Shown: positions 42,248-51,362, counted from the stretch's first letter. The stretch: 64,000 nt of DNA from Lysobacter firmicutimachus (GCF_037027445.1 NZ_JBANDL010000002.1:1550001-1614000); one strand, 5' to 3'. Numbers and translations: made by a program. The notes: generated by a model not told the origin, from the letters alone.

Positions 42248-44656
42248 ATGTTTCCCTCCGTAGAAGCCCTTAAAGAGCGCCAAGCGCTGCTGAAGCAGTT
42301 GCGCGAAAGCGGTGACCCGGCCGCAGTCGCCCGTGCCGACGAGCTGCAACGCACTTACCATGCCGACAACATGGCCGTGCTGGCGAAGGACACCTACTTG
42401 TCGGCGATGGAACCGAGAGCCCCGGATGAACGCACCCAGCCGCCGCCGGGCTGGATTCGCGCCAGCGAACACCTCGACAAGTTGCGCGAAGCGGCCCCCG
42501 CGCTCAGTGCGCTGAGCAATGAGCAGCTCTTGGACTATCTCAAGCCCGGGGACTCAGGCTTCCGCGCTGAGATCTACTTGCCCGACCCGACCATCCTCGG
42601 CCCCGGCTACAAGCCGGTGATCGTGCCCAAGGGCTCAGCGGGCGAGGTGATGGGGAAAGACGGCAAGCTCTATGGAACCACCAACGAAGACTTCATTGCC
42701 AACAACTTCCCGCAGTCGGTCGGTCTGAAGACCGACTACTACGACCGCGCGATGTTGTTGGCCACGCAAATGCAAATCAATGGCCTGGTTGCTGAATACT
42801 CCGGTCACTCCCTTGGCGGCGGCATGGCCTCGGCGATGTCGGCCGTAACCGGCAACCCCGCGACGACCTGGAATGCCGCCGGCCTGCACCCGGAGACGGC
42901 CAGGCGCTTCGCTCGCGAGAACCCGGGAACGCAGGTCCACGACACGTCCCGCTCGGTGGTTTCCTATCAGATCAAGGGCGAGTTGCTGAACGACGGCGTT
43001 CAGCACAACATCGACCGGCTCGATGCGCTTCATCGCGCTCAGTTGGCCGGAGTGCTGCGGGAGACCTGCAAACTGTTGCAGGACGTTCCCGAAGGCCGAG
43101 AGGTTCTGACCACGCAACTCAGCGCTATGTTGCCGCGCCACGCGCAACCTTCGGTACGCGAGTTCGTCAAGACGCTGGCCGAAGGCGATACGAATCAACT
43201 GCTGCGCGACCTGCCCCTGGCGGCCGGACGCATCGCACCGCTCGACGACGTCAAAGTATGGGAGAACGGCAGCCTCGCCGACCGCGAGCAACGCCTGACC
43301 CTGACCGAGATTTCCAACTTCGCCGCGCCCGTGCTGGAAACGGCCTACATCACCGCCCAGGGCGCCCGCGTCGGCCGCGTGGCGGGTCAGGCCACCGCCG
43401 CCGCGGGCGATATGGCCGCGGCGAACCTGGACGCCAGCGGCGACCTAGTGCGCACGGCGACGGCCAAGGCCGCCGACTTCGCGGATGTCGTGTCCGGCGT
43501 TCAGCACTCGGCGGTGCAAGCCGGCGTCCGGCTGACCGGCGAGGGCGTCGCTCAAGCGCGCGTCGCCGCAGGCCGGGTGGAAGCGGCCATCGACACCGTG
43601 CAGGGCGAAGTGCAACTGCGCGGCGCCCAAGCCGGGGCCGGTCTGTTGCGCGGTATCGGCGATCTGGACGTACTGCCGGACAGCATGCAGCGCTGGGCCA
43701 ACGACGCAGCGGCCAATGTGGAACGCGGCGGCCAGGCGGCGCACGCGCGCAACCGGGCGGAGGCGGCCCAAGCACGCTCTGAGGCCCAATCCGATGCATC
43801 CGGAATTCGCCAGGCCACCTCGGACCGCGTCGTGGACCTGGAGCGGGTACAAGTGGTGGTCGAGGGCTCGCAGAGGGCCGTGATCGCCGGCAGCGGCCAG
43901 CAGGCGGACTTTGCGCTCGACTCGGGCAGCCGTGCGCTCGGCGAGGTCGCGCGCCACGCCCCGGTGATGGGGGCAGGCATCGGCGCGGCAGCCGGTGGCG
44001 TGGCGGGAATTCAAGCCAACACCAACCTGGTGGATCTGGTGCAGATCGGACGCTTCGCTCACGGCTATCACACCCAAGGCGCGGAGGGCATCGAACGCCA
44101 CTTGATGACCGAGGCCGTCCTGCCGAGCATGGCCTCGCGAGTCCAGGCCGAGGAGCGGGCCATTCGTGCCGAGTTCCCGAACTTGAACCGGCCAGCGCAC
44201 AGCGCTCCGGAACAGAAGCCGGCGTCCGGGCCGGACCAGCCCGCGCATCCCGATCACAGCATGCTGGAACAGATCCGCCAGGGCATGCGTGCCGCCGACG
44301 CCCGTATCGGCAAGCCCTACGACGAGGGCAGCGAGCGCATAAGTCGGTGCTTGTTGGCCGCCTGCAAGGACAATCGGGAGATGCATCCGGGCAGGGACTA
44401 CTCACTGGCGGCCAATGCGCTGAGCCGGGTAGACCATGTGGTTCCCGGTCCGACCGGCAATATGTTCGCGGTCGAGGGCAAGCTGGACGACCCGGCCAGC
44501 AAGCGAGCCTGCGTGTCCGTCGAGCAGGCGCTGAAGACGCCGGTCGAACAGTCCGACCAGAAGCTGGCGCTCGCCAACCAAGCCATTGCCCAGGAGCAGG
44601 AACGCGAGCGATCGCTGACCCAGAACCAGCAGCGAAACGGCCCGAGCCTCGGCTAG
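42248..44656 (+). CDS. Putative X-T4SS antibacterial lipase effector with XVIPCD tail
   Basis: 802 residues. An N-terminal helical region precedes a lipase-like domain with nucleophile Ser188 in GHSLGGG. A long Ala/Glu/Arg/Gln-rich helical part (~370-560) follows, with a Gly/Ala-rich hydrophobic segment near ~580-600 (APVMGAGIGAAAGGVAG) that may insert in membranes. The last ~120 residues match the XVIPCD signal: LSRVDHVVPG, NMFAVEGKLDDPASKR, LKTPVEQS and a Gln-rich end; this domain is recognised by VirD4 of the Xanthomonadales T4SS that kills rival bacteria. No signal peptide, as expected. AAGGAG lies upstream of the ATG. Paired with the ankyrin lipoprotein directly before it. Substrate (probably phospholipid) is inferred. 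Confidence 0.78.
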   Translation: MFPSVEALKERQALLKQLRESGDPAAVARADELQRTYHADNMAVLAKDTYLSAMEPRAPDERTQPPPGWIRASEHLDKLREAAPALSALSNEQLLDYLKPGDSGFRAEIYLPDPTILGPGYKPVIVPKGSAGEVMGKDGKLYGTTNEDFIANNFPQSVGLKTDYYDRAMLLATQMQINGLVAEYSGHSLGGGMASAMSAVTGNPATTWNAAGLHPETARRFARENPGTQVHDTSRSVVSYQIKGELLNDGVQHNIDRLDALHRAQLAGVLRETCKLLQDVPEGREVLTTQLSAMLPRHAQPSVREFVKTLAEGDTNQLLRDLPLAAGRIAPLDDVKVWENGSLADREQRLTLTEISNFAAPVLETAYITAQGARVGRVAGQATAAAGDMAAANLDASGDLVRTATAKAADFADVVSGVQHSAVQAGVRLTGEGVAQARVAAGRVEAAIDTVQGEVQLRGAQAGAGLLRGIGDLDVLPDSMQRWANDAAANVERGGQAAHARNRAEAAQARSEAQSDASGIRQATSDRVVDLERVQVVVEGSQRAVIAGSGQQADFALDSGSRALGEVARHAPVMGAGIGAAAGGVAGIQANTNLVDLVQIGRFAHGYHTQGAEGIERHLMTEAVLPSMASRVQAEERAIRAEFPNLNRPAHSAPEQKPASGPDQPAHPDHSMLEQIRQGMRAADARIGKPYDEGSERISRCLLAACKDNREMHPGRDYSLAANALSRVDHVVPGPTGNMFAVEGKLDDPASKRACVSVEQALKTPVEQSDQKLALANQAIAQEQERERSLTQNQQRNGPSLG

Positions 44657-44929
44657 TCGGCATGGGCTCAACCACATCGACTCGGCGCCCTGCGGCTGGG
44701 CGCCAGGCTTGGCTGCCCGGGCCTGGAGGAGCGGCGGTAGGACTGTCGCATCCGCATCTAAGCGGTACCCCACGCATCGCATGAGTGACCCGGCAAGCCG
44801 ATTCGCCGGGTATGACCCAATCGCCAAGCCGATTGGTTCCAATTGCGACTCAATAAGGCGATAAAAATACGCCACTGCGGCGATATGCGCCGCGATAGTC
44901 TGGCCTTCCCTCATCCAGGCCACGCCGCC

Positions 44930-45760
44930 ATGTCGATCGTCTCCACCGGCTCCATCGATGCCGCCCCGCGCAAGAAACGCGTGCTGATCGTCTACGCCCA
45001 CCCCGAACCGCAGTCGCTCAACGGCGCCCTCAAGGACGCGATGCGCGAGCACCTGCTCGCGACCGGGCACGAGGTCGAAGTGACCGATCTGTATGCGCAG
45101 GGCTGGAAGAGCGCGATCGACGCCGACGACTTTCTGCAGCACGACCCGGACAGGCGTCTGCAGGTGATCGCCGCCTCCGGCCGCGCCTACGCCGAAGGCG
45201 CGCTGACCGAGGACGTGCGTCGCGAGCAGGACAAACTGCGCTGGGCCGACGCGGTGATCCTGCAATTCCCGCTGTGGTGGTTCTCGATGCCGGCGATTCT
45301 CAAGGGCTGGATCGACCGGGTTTACGCCTACGGCCTGGCCTACGGCGTCGGCGAACATTCCGACCGGCGCTGGGGCGACCGTTACGGCGAAGGTTCCTTC
45401 GCCGGCAAGCGGGCGATGCTGTCGGTGACCGCCGGCGGCTGGCGCGACCACTACAGCGCGCGCGGCATCAACGGCTGCATCGACGACATCCTGTTTCCGA
45501 TCAATCACGGCGTGCTGCATTACCCCGGCTTCGACGTGCTGCCCTCGTTCGTGGTCTACCGCAGCGAGCGCGTCGATGCGGCGCAGTTCGAGCGGTTGCG
45601 CGCGCAGTTGCACGAGCGCCTCGACGGCTTGTGGACGCAGGCGCCGATTCCGTACCGGCAGCAGAACGCAGGCGACTACGAGTTGCCGTCGCTGCGCCTG
45701 AAGTCCGGTCTGGAGGCGCCCGGCACGCAGGGATTCCGCCTGCATCTGCGCGCCGAATGA
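44930..45760 (+). CDS. Flavodoxin-fold NAD(P)H:quinone oxidoreductase
   Basis: 276 residues. NQO1/KefF/MdaB-type flavoprotein: KRVLIVYAHPEPQSLNGAL (FMN/FAD phosphate site), ADAVILQFPLWWFSMPAILKGWIDRVYAYG and the SVTAGG motif. Such enzymes reduce quinones by two electrons and protect from redox cycling. ATG 44930 begins just before the first strand; an open frame from 44843 lacks protein character. It lies between the two effector modules with no obvious link to them. Confidence 0.82.
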   Translation: MSIVSTGSIDAAPRKKRVLIVYAHPEPQSLNGALKDAMREHLLATGHEVEVTDLYAQGWKSAIDADDFLQHDPDRRLQVIAASGRAYAEGALTEDVRREQDKLRWADAVILQFPLWWFSMPAILKGWIDRVYAYGLAYGVGEHSDRRWGDRYGEGSFAGKRAMLSVTAGGWRDHYSARGINGCIDDILFPINHGVLHYPGFDVLPSFVVYRSERVDAAQFERLRAQLHERLDGLWTQAPIPYRQQNAGDYELPSLRLKSGLEAPGTQGFRLHLRAE

Positions 45761-46053
45761 AACGCGGACGGGACGCGCCGGCGCGATGCGGTCCGCATCG
45801 TCCGGCCGCGTCGCGCGCGTACGCGCAATCGTTCTTGCTGCGGCCACCGCAGCATTCTGTTTTGTGATGCAGGTCCGCCGCGGCTGCGCGGTCATCGGCT
45901 TCTTGCTAGGCTGGCCCCTGCCACGGTACGTGGCCGTATGTCGGGGACGACGCGGCTCAGGGGACGCTCCGTGCGCGTCGTTGGATTCGTACGTAGCCCG
46001 CCTGCGGCGGGCGCCAGGGGTGTAGATCCGGCAGTGCTCAGGAGGAGTGCAAG

Positions 46054-46716
46054 ATGACAGTCGTAGTAGACGTGCGCGAGATATTCGCCGATCCGGCCGT
46101 GGCCGAGCTGGCCGAAGCGGTGGCCGAAGGGGATGCCGCCGAAATCCGTCGACGTGCCGCAGGCGTGGACCTGCGCGCGCGCGGCGACAAGAACGTGACC
46201 CTGCTCGAATGGGCCGTGCTCAACAAAAGTCCGGTCGGGCTGCGCAGCCTGCTCGAACTCGGCGCCGATCCGGCCCAGCCCGGCATCGACGGCAGCACCG
46301 TGGTGCATCTGGCCGCAATGGCCAACGATCCGACCTATCTCGAAGCCTTGCTCGAGTATGGCGCCGATCCCGACACCGCGCATTCGGAAACCGGCATGAC
46401 GCCGCTCAGTTCGGCGCTGATGGGCAGCCGCGCGGTGCAGTTCAAGCGCCTGCTGATCGCCGGCGCCGATGTCGATCGCGCCGACCGCATGGGCAATACC
46501 GCGCTGCATGTCGCGGCCAAGACCAACCAGCCCGGCGCGGCGCTGGAACTGCTGCAAGCCGGTGCTGATCCGGCGCCGCGCAACGCCCAGAACGTCACCT
46601 TCCAGCGTTATCTGTTCATGACCCCGCCGACGGTGCTGAGCGCACAGGCGCGTCGCGATCGCGATGCCCTGGTGGCCTGGCTGCGCGATCGCGGCCACGC
46701 GGTGGAAGGCGGTTGA
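46054..46716 (+). CDS. Ankyrin-repeat protein, putative second immunity protein
   Basis: 220 residues made mostly of ankyrin repeats (NVTLLEWAVLNKSPVGLRSLLELGADP, STVVHLAAMANDPTYLEALLEYGADPDT, TPLSSALMGSRAVQFKRLLIAGADVDRA, NTALHVAAKTNQPGAALELLQAGADP). Unlike the ankyrin lipoprotein at 41334 it shows no signal peptide or lipobox, so as annotated it would be cytosolic. AGGAGGAG lies 6-13 nt before the ATG. It precedes a second GHSLG lipase with XVIPCD by 123 nt, which suggests effector-immunity pairing. Confidence 0.7.
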   Translation: MTVVVDVREIFADPAVAELAEAVAEGDAAEIRRRAAGVDLRARGDKNVTLLEWAVLNKSPVGLRSLLELGADPAQPGIDGSTVVHLAAMANDPTYLEALLEYGADPDTAHSETGMTPLSSALMGSRAVQFKRLLIAGADVDRADRMGNTALHVAAKTNQPGAALELLQAGADPAPRNAQNVTFQRYLFMTPPTVLSAQARRDRDALVAWLRDRGHAVEGG

Positions 46717-46839
46717 TCCGGCCGCTCGCGGCGCCGCAGGCGGCGAGCCGCGGGCAACGGCCTGTCTAGGGATAGAGCCTGTTTAGGCGATACGGAGCCC
46801 AGCTTTGCGCGGGCTCCCGGGATTCAGGGAGAGAGCATC

Positions 46840-48048
46840 ATGAGCGAGCAGTCCCCGCACGGCAACGTCGGGCCTTCGAAGAACGAGCCTTCGTTCGCCG
46901 ATCAGGTCCGCGGTCTGGACGCCAAGCCGATCGACAAGACCATGGCGCGGCTGATGGACGATCTGTACGAACTCGGCCCCGGCGCCGATGGTTTCAAGCC
47001 GCTGAGCGCCGATCAGCTGCTCAAGGCCGGCATCGACCCGGCCTCGTTGGAAAACCCAGACAGCGGCTTCCGCGCGCGCATCTACGGCGACGACCAGGGC
47101 CGTTACGTGCTGGCGTATTCCGGCACCGACGAAGGCAAGGACTGGCTGACCAATTTCCGCCAGGGCTTGGGCTTCGAGGACGCGCAGTACAACCAGGCCA
47201 TCGCCCTGGCGCGCGAAGCGAAGATCGCGTTCGGCGATCAGGTCGCGATCACCGGTCATTCGCTCGGCGGCGGCCTGGCCGGCGCGGCCTCGATCAGCAC
47301 CGGCATTCCGGCGGTGACCTTCAACGCGTCGGGCGTGCACGACAAGACCCTGGAACGGATCGGCATCGATGCCGATGCGGCCAAGCAGGAAGTCGCGCAC
47401 AACGGCCAGATCCGCCGATTCGCGGTCAAGAACGAGATCCTGACCGATCTGCAGGAGCACAGCATTCCGCTGAAGTGGGCGATGCCCGATGCGGTCGGGC
47501 ACAAGATCGAACTGCCCGATCCGGACCCGCAGTCGTTCTGGCGGCGGATGATTCCCGGCAACGGGATCAAGCACGGCATCGACGTGCATTACATCGAGGC
47601 GGTGATCAAGGCGCAGGAAATGGCCTATCCCGAGCGTCGCGCGGCGGCGCTCGACGCGCCGTCCGCGCCGGTGCGGACGGCGTCCGACACCGATTGGGCG
47701 CAACCGGGCCATTCGCACCGCGCCATGTACGATCAGGCGCTGCGCGGCCTGCAGGGACTGGACGGCAAGGGGCTGGAATTCCGCGGCGAGCAGGGCGTGC
47801 GCAACGCCGCCGCGCATGCGGCCCTGGATGCGCGCGCCAACGGTCTGGAGCGCATCGATCACGTCGTGCCAGGGCGCGATGGCGGCGGATTCTTCGTGGT
47901 CCAGGGCGCGCTGGAAGACCCGAGCCACCGGCGGGTGTTTCTCGATCAGGCCCGCGCCTTGTCGACCCCGCCGGCGGCGCCGCTTGCGGCGCCGTCCGAA
48001 CAGACGGCCGCGCAGCAGAGCGAAACCCGCCGTGCCGTGATGAGTTGA
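46840..48048 (+). CDS. Putative X-T4SS lipase effector (class 3 lipase fold) with XVIPCD
   Basis: 402 residues. Class 3 lipase-like domain: GFRARIYGDDQGRYVLAYSGTDEGKDWLTNFRQG (oxyanion/lid region) and nucleophile Ser141 in TGHSLGGGLAGAAS; Asp and His partners are expected at ~200-270 but I did not assign them. The C-terminal ~110 residues read as XVIPCD: GHSHRAMYDQALRGLQGL, LERIDHVVPG, GGFFVVQGALEDPSHRRVFLDQARALSTPP and a Gln-rich end. No signal peptide. GGAGAG precedes the ATG. Probably delivered to rival bacteria by the X-T4SS; the T4SS itself is outside this window. Confidence 0.8.
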   Translation: MSEQSPHGNVGPSKNEPSFADQVRGLDAKPIDKTMARLMDDLYELGPGADGFKPLSADQLLKAGIDPASLENPDSGFRARIYGDDQGRYVLAYSGTDEGKDWLTNFRQGLGFEDAQYNQAIALAREAKIAFGDQVAITGHSLGGGLAGAASISTGIPAVTFNASGVHDKTLERIGIDADAAKQEVAHNGQIRRFAVKNEILTDLQEHSIPLKWAMPDAVGHKIELPDPDPQSFWRRMIPGNGIKHGIDVHYIEAVIKAQEMAYPERRAAALDAPSAPVRTASDTDWAQPGHSHRAMYDQALRGLQGLDGKGLEFRGEQGVRNAAAHAALDARANGLERIDHVVPGRDGGGFFVVQGALEDPSHRRVFLDQARALSTPPAAPLAAPSEQTAAQQSETRRAVMS

Positions 48049-48112
48049 TCCATCGCGCGCGACCGCATCGACGCGAACGGCGGCCTGCGGGCCGCCGTTC
48101 GCGTTGGCGGTT

Positions 48113-48577
48113 TCAGGCCGTCCATGCGCCGACCGGCTGACGCACGGCGACATTGAGCCGGTTCCAGACATTGATGTTGGCGATCGCCACCACCAACGCC
48201 GCTAGCGCGGCCTCGTCGTAATGGCGCGCGGCCTCGTTCCAGATCTCGTCGGAGACCGCATCGGGGCGATCGCTGATTCGGGTCAAGGCTTCGGTCAGCG
48301 CCAGCGCGGCGCGTTCGGCGGCATTGAAGTAGGGGGCCTCGCGCCAGGCCGAGACCGCGAACAGGCGCTCGTCGCTCTCGCCAGCGTTCTTGCTCATCTT
48401 GCAGTGCATGTCCACGCACGCGCTGCAGCCGTTGATCTGGCTGGCGCGCAACTCGATCAGCATCAGCGTGGCCTCGGCCACGCCTTTGCGCTCGACCGAG
48501 GCTTTCAGCGCCCACAGCGCCTTCATGGTGTCCGGGTGGACCAGGGCCGGGTTGTTCATACGGGGCTGGATCTGCAT
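48113..48577 (-). CDS. AhpD/carboxymuconolactone decarboxylase-like protein
   Basis: 154 residues. AhpD-like alkylhydroperoxidase fold with the CSACVDMHC motif (residues 51-59; CxxC plus nearby His), the typical redox site. Followed by WREAPYFNAAERAALALTEALT and the NINVWNRLNV block. AGGAA lies upstream of the ATG at 48577. It is divergent from an ECF41-type sigma factor gene; ECF41 genes are commonly paired with carboxymuconolactone-decarboxylase, oxidoreductase or epimerase genes that they control. A promoter-like element facing this gene is at 48639-48665. Confidence 0.88.
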   Translation of the reverse strand: MQIQPRMNNPALVHPDTMKALWALKASVERKGVAEATLMLIELRASQINGCSACVDMHCKMSKNAGESDERLFAVSAWREAPYFNAAERAALALTEALTRISDRPDAVSDEIWNEAARHYDEAALAALVVAIANINVWNRLNVAVRQPVGAWTA

Positions 48578-48638
48578 GGGTGTGTTCCTGTGGGGTGGGT
48601 GAGCTGGGATCGGCGCGATCGCGCCGCCTCGATGGGCT

Positions 48639-48665
48639 GACGGGGCAGGGCGCAAAAACGTGACG
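48639..48665 (-). promoter_or_regulatory. Candidate ECF41 promoter for the AhpD-like gene
   Basis: Minus strand: CGTCACG, 16 nt, CGTC. This resembles the ECF41 target reported as TGTCACA and CGTC, with the core GTCAC kept. The -10-like CGTC is 61 nt from the AhpD-like start codon. Confidence 0.55.
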
Positions 48666-48783
48666 ATGCCGGCGGGCGCATTGCCGGTGCGCGGTGCGAG
48701 GCGCCGACATCGGGTCCGACGCGGCGGAGCGCGGGAACGTGGCAAGTTAGGCGGTGCGTCGACAAGGTGGCCGGCCCGGCGGC

Positions 48784-48810
48784 TGTCACACCGCCGCCCG
48801 CTGTCGCGTC
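48784..48810 (+). promoter_or_regulatory. Candidate ECF41 autoregulatory promoter
   Basis: Exact TGTCACA (48784-48790), 16 nt, CGTC (48807-48810), matching the known ECF41 consensus elements. The -10-like element lies 33 nt before the sigma-factor ATG. Confidence 0.68.
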
Positions 48811-48843
48811 GAACCTTCGAACCCATTCACAGGACGCCGCTCC

Positions 48844-49755
48844 ATGCACGACTCCCAATGGCTGGCCGCGCAGTTCGAAAGCCAACGCGGCCATCTGCGC
48901 GCGGTCGCGCTGCGCATGCTGGGGTCGGCCAACGAGGCCGACGATGCAGTGCAGGAGGCCTGGCTGCGGCTCAGCCGCGCCGACACTCGCGAGGTCGCCA
49001 ACCTGGCCGGTTGGCTGACCACGGTGGTCGCGCGGGTGGCGCTGGATGCGCTGCGCGCGCGCAAGACCCGGCGCGAGGAGTCGATGCAGTGGGAGCCGGG
49101 CGCGGACGAGACCGAGTCGGCCGACGAACCCGGCCCGGAACAGCAGGCCGTGCTCGCCGACGCGATGGGCCCGGCCTTGCTGCTGGTGCTGGAGACCTTG
49201 AATCCGGCCGAACGCCTGGCCTTCGTCCTGCACGACCTGTTCGCGGTGTCGTTCGAGGAGATTGCTCCCATCATCGGCACCAGCGCCATCAACGCGCGCC
49301 AATTGGCCAGCCGTGCGCGGCGGCGGGTGCAGGGCGCGGCCGCGGCCGAGCGCGTGGCCGCGCCGGTCGATTCGCTGCGTCGGCGGCGGGTGGTCGACGC
49401 CTTCCTGAGCGCCTCGCGCAACGGCGACTTCGCCGGCCTGTTGACCGTACTCGACCCGGACGTGGTGCTGCGCGCCGATCCGACCGCGGTGTTGGCCAGC
49501 GTGGCGCGACAGGCCGATGGCGCGCCGAAGTTGGCCGCGTACGCGCGCGGCGCGCAGGCTGTGGCCGAGGCGTTCGAGGGGCGCGCTCAGGCGGCGCAGC
49601 CGGCGCTGATCGACGGCGAGATCGGCGCGGTATGGGCGCCGGGCGGCAGGGTGCGCGGCGCATTCCTGTTCGCCCTGGCCGGCGAGCGCATCGCCGGGAT
49701 CGACGTGGTGGTCGATCCGCGGCATCTGCAGCGGTTGCGGATCGAGATCCTGTGA
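48844..49755 (+). CDS. ECF41-type RNA polymerase sigma factor
   Basis: 303 residues. Sigma2 region (AVALRMLGSANEADDAVQEAWLRL) and sigma4 region (LETLNPAERLAFVLHDLFAVSFEEIAPIIG...ARQLASRARRRV) are followed by a ~120-residue SnoaL-like C-terminal extension (VVDAFLSASRNGDFAGLLTVLDPDVVLRAD). ECF41 sigmas use that extension as a fused regulator; the usual DGGGK motif reads DGAPK and NPDKL is changed to VDPRHL. The divergent AhpD-like gene and the two TGTCACA-like/CGTC elements fit ECF41 autoregulation and partner control. ATG 48844 chosen over an open frame back to 48754. Confidence 0.9.
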   Translation: MHDSQWLAAQFESQRGHLRAVALRMLGSANEADDAVQEAWLRLSRADTREVANLAGWLTTVVARVALDALRARKTRREESMQWEPGADETESADEPGPEQQAVLADAMGPALLLVLETLNPAERLAFVLHDLFAVSFEEIAPIIGTSAINARQLASRARRRVQGAAAAERVAAPVDSLRRRRVVDAFLSASRNGDFAGLLTVLDPDVVLRADPTAVLASVARQADGAPKLAAYARGAQAVAEAFEGRAQAAQPALIDGEIGAVWAPGGRVRGAFLFALAGERIAGIDVVVDPRHLQRLRIEIL

Positions 49756-49800
49756 TGCGGACCGCAAGGGGCGGCGCTGCGAGCGCGCCCTTTTTCGCGC

Positions 49801-50643
49801 CTACTTCAAGCGCTTGAGCAGTTCGTCGGCCACGCCCGTGGCCGAGGCCGGGTTCTGGCCGGTAATCAGTTCGCGGTCGACCACCACGTTCGCGGCCCAC
49901 GGCTGGGCGTTGCTGAGGTAGGCGGCGCCGGCCTGTTCCAGGGCGGTCTGCGGATAGAAGCGCATCTGGCCGCCGCCGAGCTGCGGCTTGGCGATCTCTT
50001 CTTCCTGATTGCTGATCACGGTGACCCGGTAACCGCGATAGATCCAATGCGCCGGCGGCGCCGCCCGGCCGGTGGCGGTCAGTTCGGCGGTGAAGGCCGA
50101 TGCCTGCGGCAGGGTCGACAACAGCGCGATCGGGCCGTGGCAGACCAGCGCCGTGGGCTTGCCGCGACTGTGGAAGTCGGAGAGCAGCCGTCCGAGCGCC
50201 GGGCTGTGCAGCAAGTCCTGCATCGGCGCGTGGCCGCCGGGGATGTAGACCGCATCGTAGCGCGCGTAGCCTTGCTGCTCGATGCGCGCCAGGCTGACCA
50301 CCGGCGAGCGCTCGCTCGAGGTCAGTGCGAGCCGTTCGAGCAAGGCCTGGTGTTCGCGTAGCGCCGCGGCGTCGCCGCCGAAATACATCGGATCGACCGA
50401 GCCTCGATCCAGCGTCGGCGCGCGCCCTTGCGGCGTGGCGAAGGTGAGCCGGTGGCCGGCGTCGAGCAGGCGCTTGACCGGTTGCATCAGCTCGTTGAGA
50501 TAGAAGCCGGTAGCGAAGGTCTTGCCGTCCTTCAGGTCGAGATGGTCGGCATCGGACAGCACGACCAGCACGTTGCCGGCTTGGGCGGCGCCGGCGGCCA
50601 GGGTCATCGCGAGCGCGAGGCTCAGTTTGGAAACAAGCGTCAT
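49801..50643 (-). CDS. Exported DJ-1/PfpI-family protein
   Basis: 280 residues. Signal peptide 1-22 (LSLALAMTLAAGAAQA), then a class-I glutamine-amidotransferase-like fold with the nucleophile elbow ALVCHGPIALLS, YDAVYIPGGHAPMQDL and the C-terminal LITGQNPASATGVADELL. Relatives include glyoxalase III/Hsp31-like and general stress proteins; the export signal is less common for this family. Followed 26 nt upstream by a second DJ-1/PfpI gene in the same orientation, divergent from a LysR regulator. Confidence 0.85.
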   Translation of the reverse strand: MTLVSKLSLALAMTLAAGAAQAGNVLVVLSDADHLDLKDGKTFATGFYLNELMQPVKRLLDAGHRLTFATPQGRAPTLDRGSVDPMYFGGDAAALREHQALLERLALTSSERSPVVSLARIEQQGYARYDAVYIPGGHAPMQDLLHSPALGRLLSDFHSRGKPTALVCHGPIALLSTLPQASAFTAELTATGRAAPPAHWIYRGYRVTVISNQEEEIAKPQLGGGQMRFYPQTALEQAGAAYLSNAQPWAANVVVDRELITGQNPASATGVADELLKRLK

Positions 50644-50669
50644 GTCGGGGATTCCGTAGGCAGGGTGGA

Positions 50670-51362
50670 TCAGGCGTCGGCCAGCACGCGATCGCGCAAG
50701 GCGGCGCCGACGCCGCTGGCCGATTGCGGGTTCTGGCCGGTGATCAGGCGGCCGTCGACCACGACCTGCGCGGTCCAGTCCGGCGCGGGCTGGTGCAAGG
50801 CGCCGCGTTCGGTCAGGGTGGAGGCGAGCAGGAACGGCACGACGCGTTCGAGTCCGACCGCGCGCTCTTCGCTGTCGGTGAACGCGGCCACGCGCTTGCC
50901 GGCGACCAGGGCGTGGCCGTCGTCGAGAACCACGTTCACCAACGCCGCCGGCCCATGACAGACCGCAGCGACCGCGCCGCCGGCCTGATACACCTCGCGC
51001 GCGACCCGGGCCACGGCGGCGCTGTTGGGGAAGTCCCACATCGCACCGTGGCCGCCGGCGAAGAACACCGCCGCGTAGCGCGAGGCGTCGACCTGGTCGA
51101 GGCGCCGGGTGGTCGCGACGGCGTGGCGGAATGCGGGGTCGTTCCAGTAGCCGGCATTGACCGGATCGTCGAGGTCGAGGCCGTCCACCGGCGGCTCTCC
51201 GCCCTGGATCGAGGCGAACTCCACCGCGATCCCGGCTGCGTCGAGCTCGGCCAGCGGGTGGGTGACTTCGCCGAGGTAGTAGCCGGTCGGCTGGCCGGTG
51301 GCGCCCTTGCGGTCGTGGCTGGTCAGCACGAACAACACCGGGCGGGGCAGGACGGGGGACAT
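50670..51362 (-). CDS. DJ-1/PfpI-family protein
   Basis: 230 residues, no signal peptide. Nucleophile Cys in AVCHGPAALV, YAAVFFAGGHGAMWDFP and the C-terminal LITGQNPQSASGVGAALRDRVL closely parallel the neighbouring exported paralogue. Hsp31/glyoxalase III-like activity is possible but not shown. Transcribed with that paralogue and divergently from the LysR gene. Confidence 0.88.
   Translation of the reverse strand: MSPVLPRPVLFVLTSHDRKGATGQPTGYYLGEVTHPLAELDAAGIAVEFASIQGGEPPVDGLDLDDPVNAGYWNDPAFRHAVATTRRLDQVDASRYAAVFFAGGHGAMWDFPNSAAVARVAREVYQAGGAVAAVCHGPAALVNVVLDDGHALVAGKRVAAFTDSEERAVGLERVVPFLLASTLTERGALHQPAPDWTAQVVVDGRLITGQNPQSASGVGAALRDRVLADA

Noticed and set aside
45786..46025. 79-codon frame before the second ankyrin gene
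   Set aside because: Composition and Arg-rich sequence look like chance; no supporting signals.
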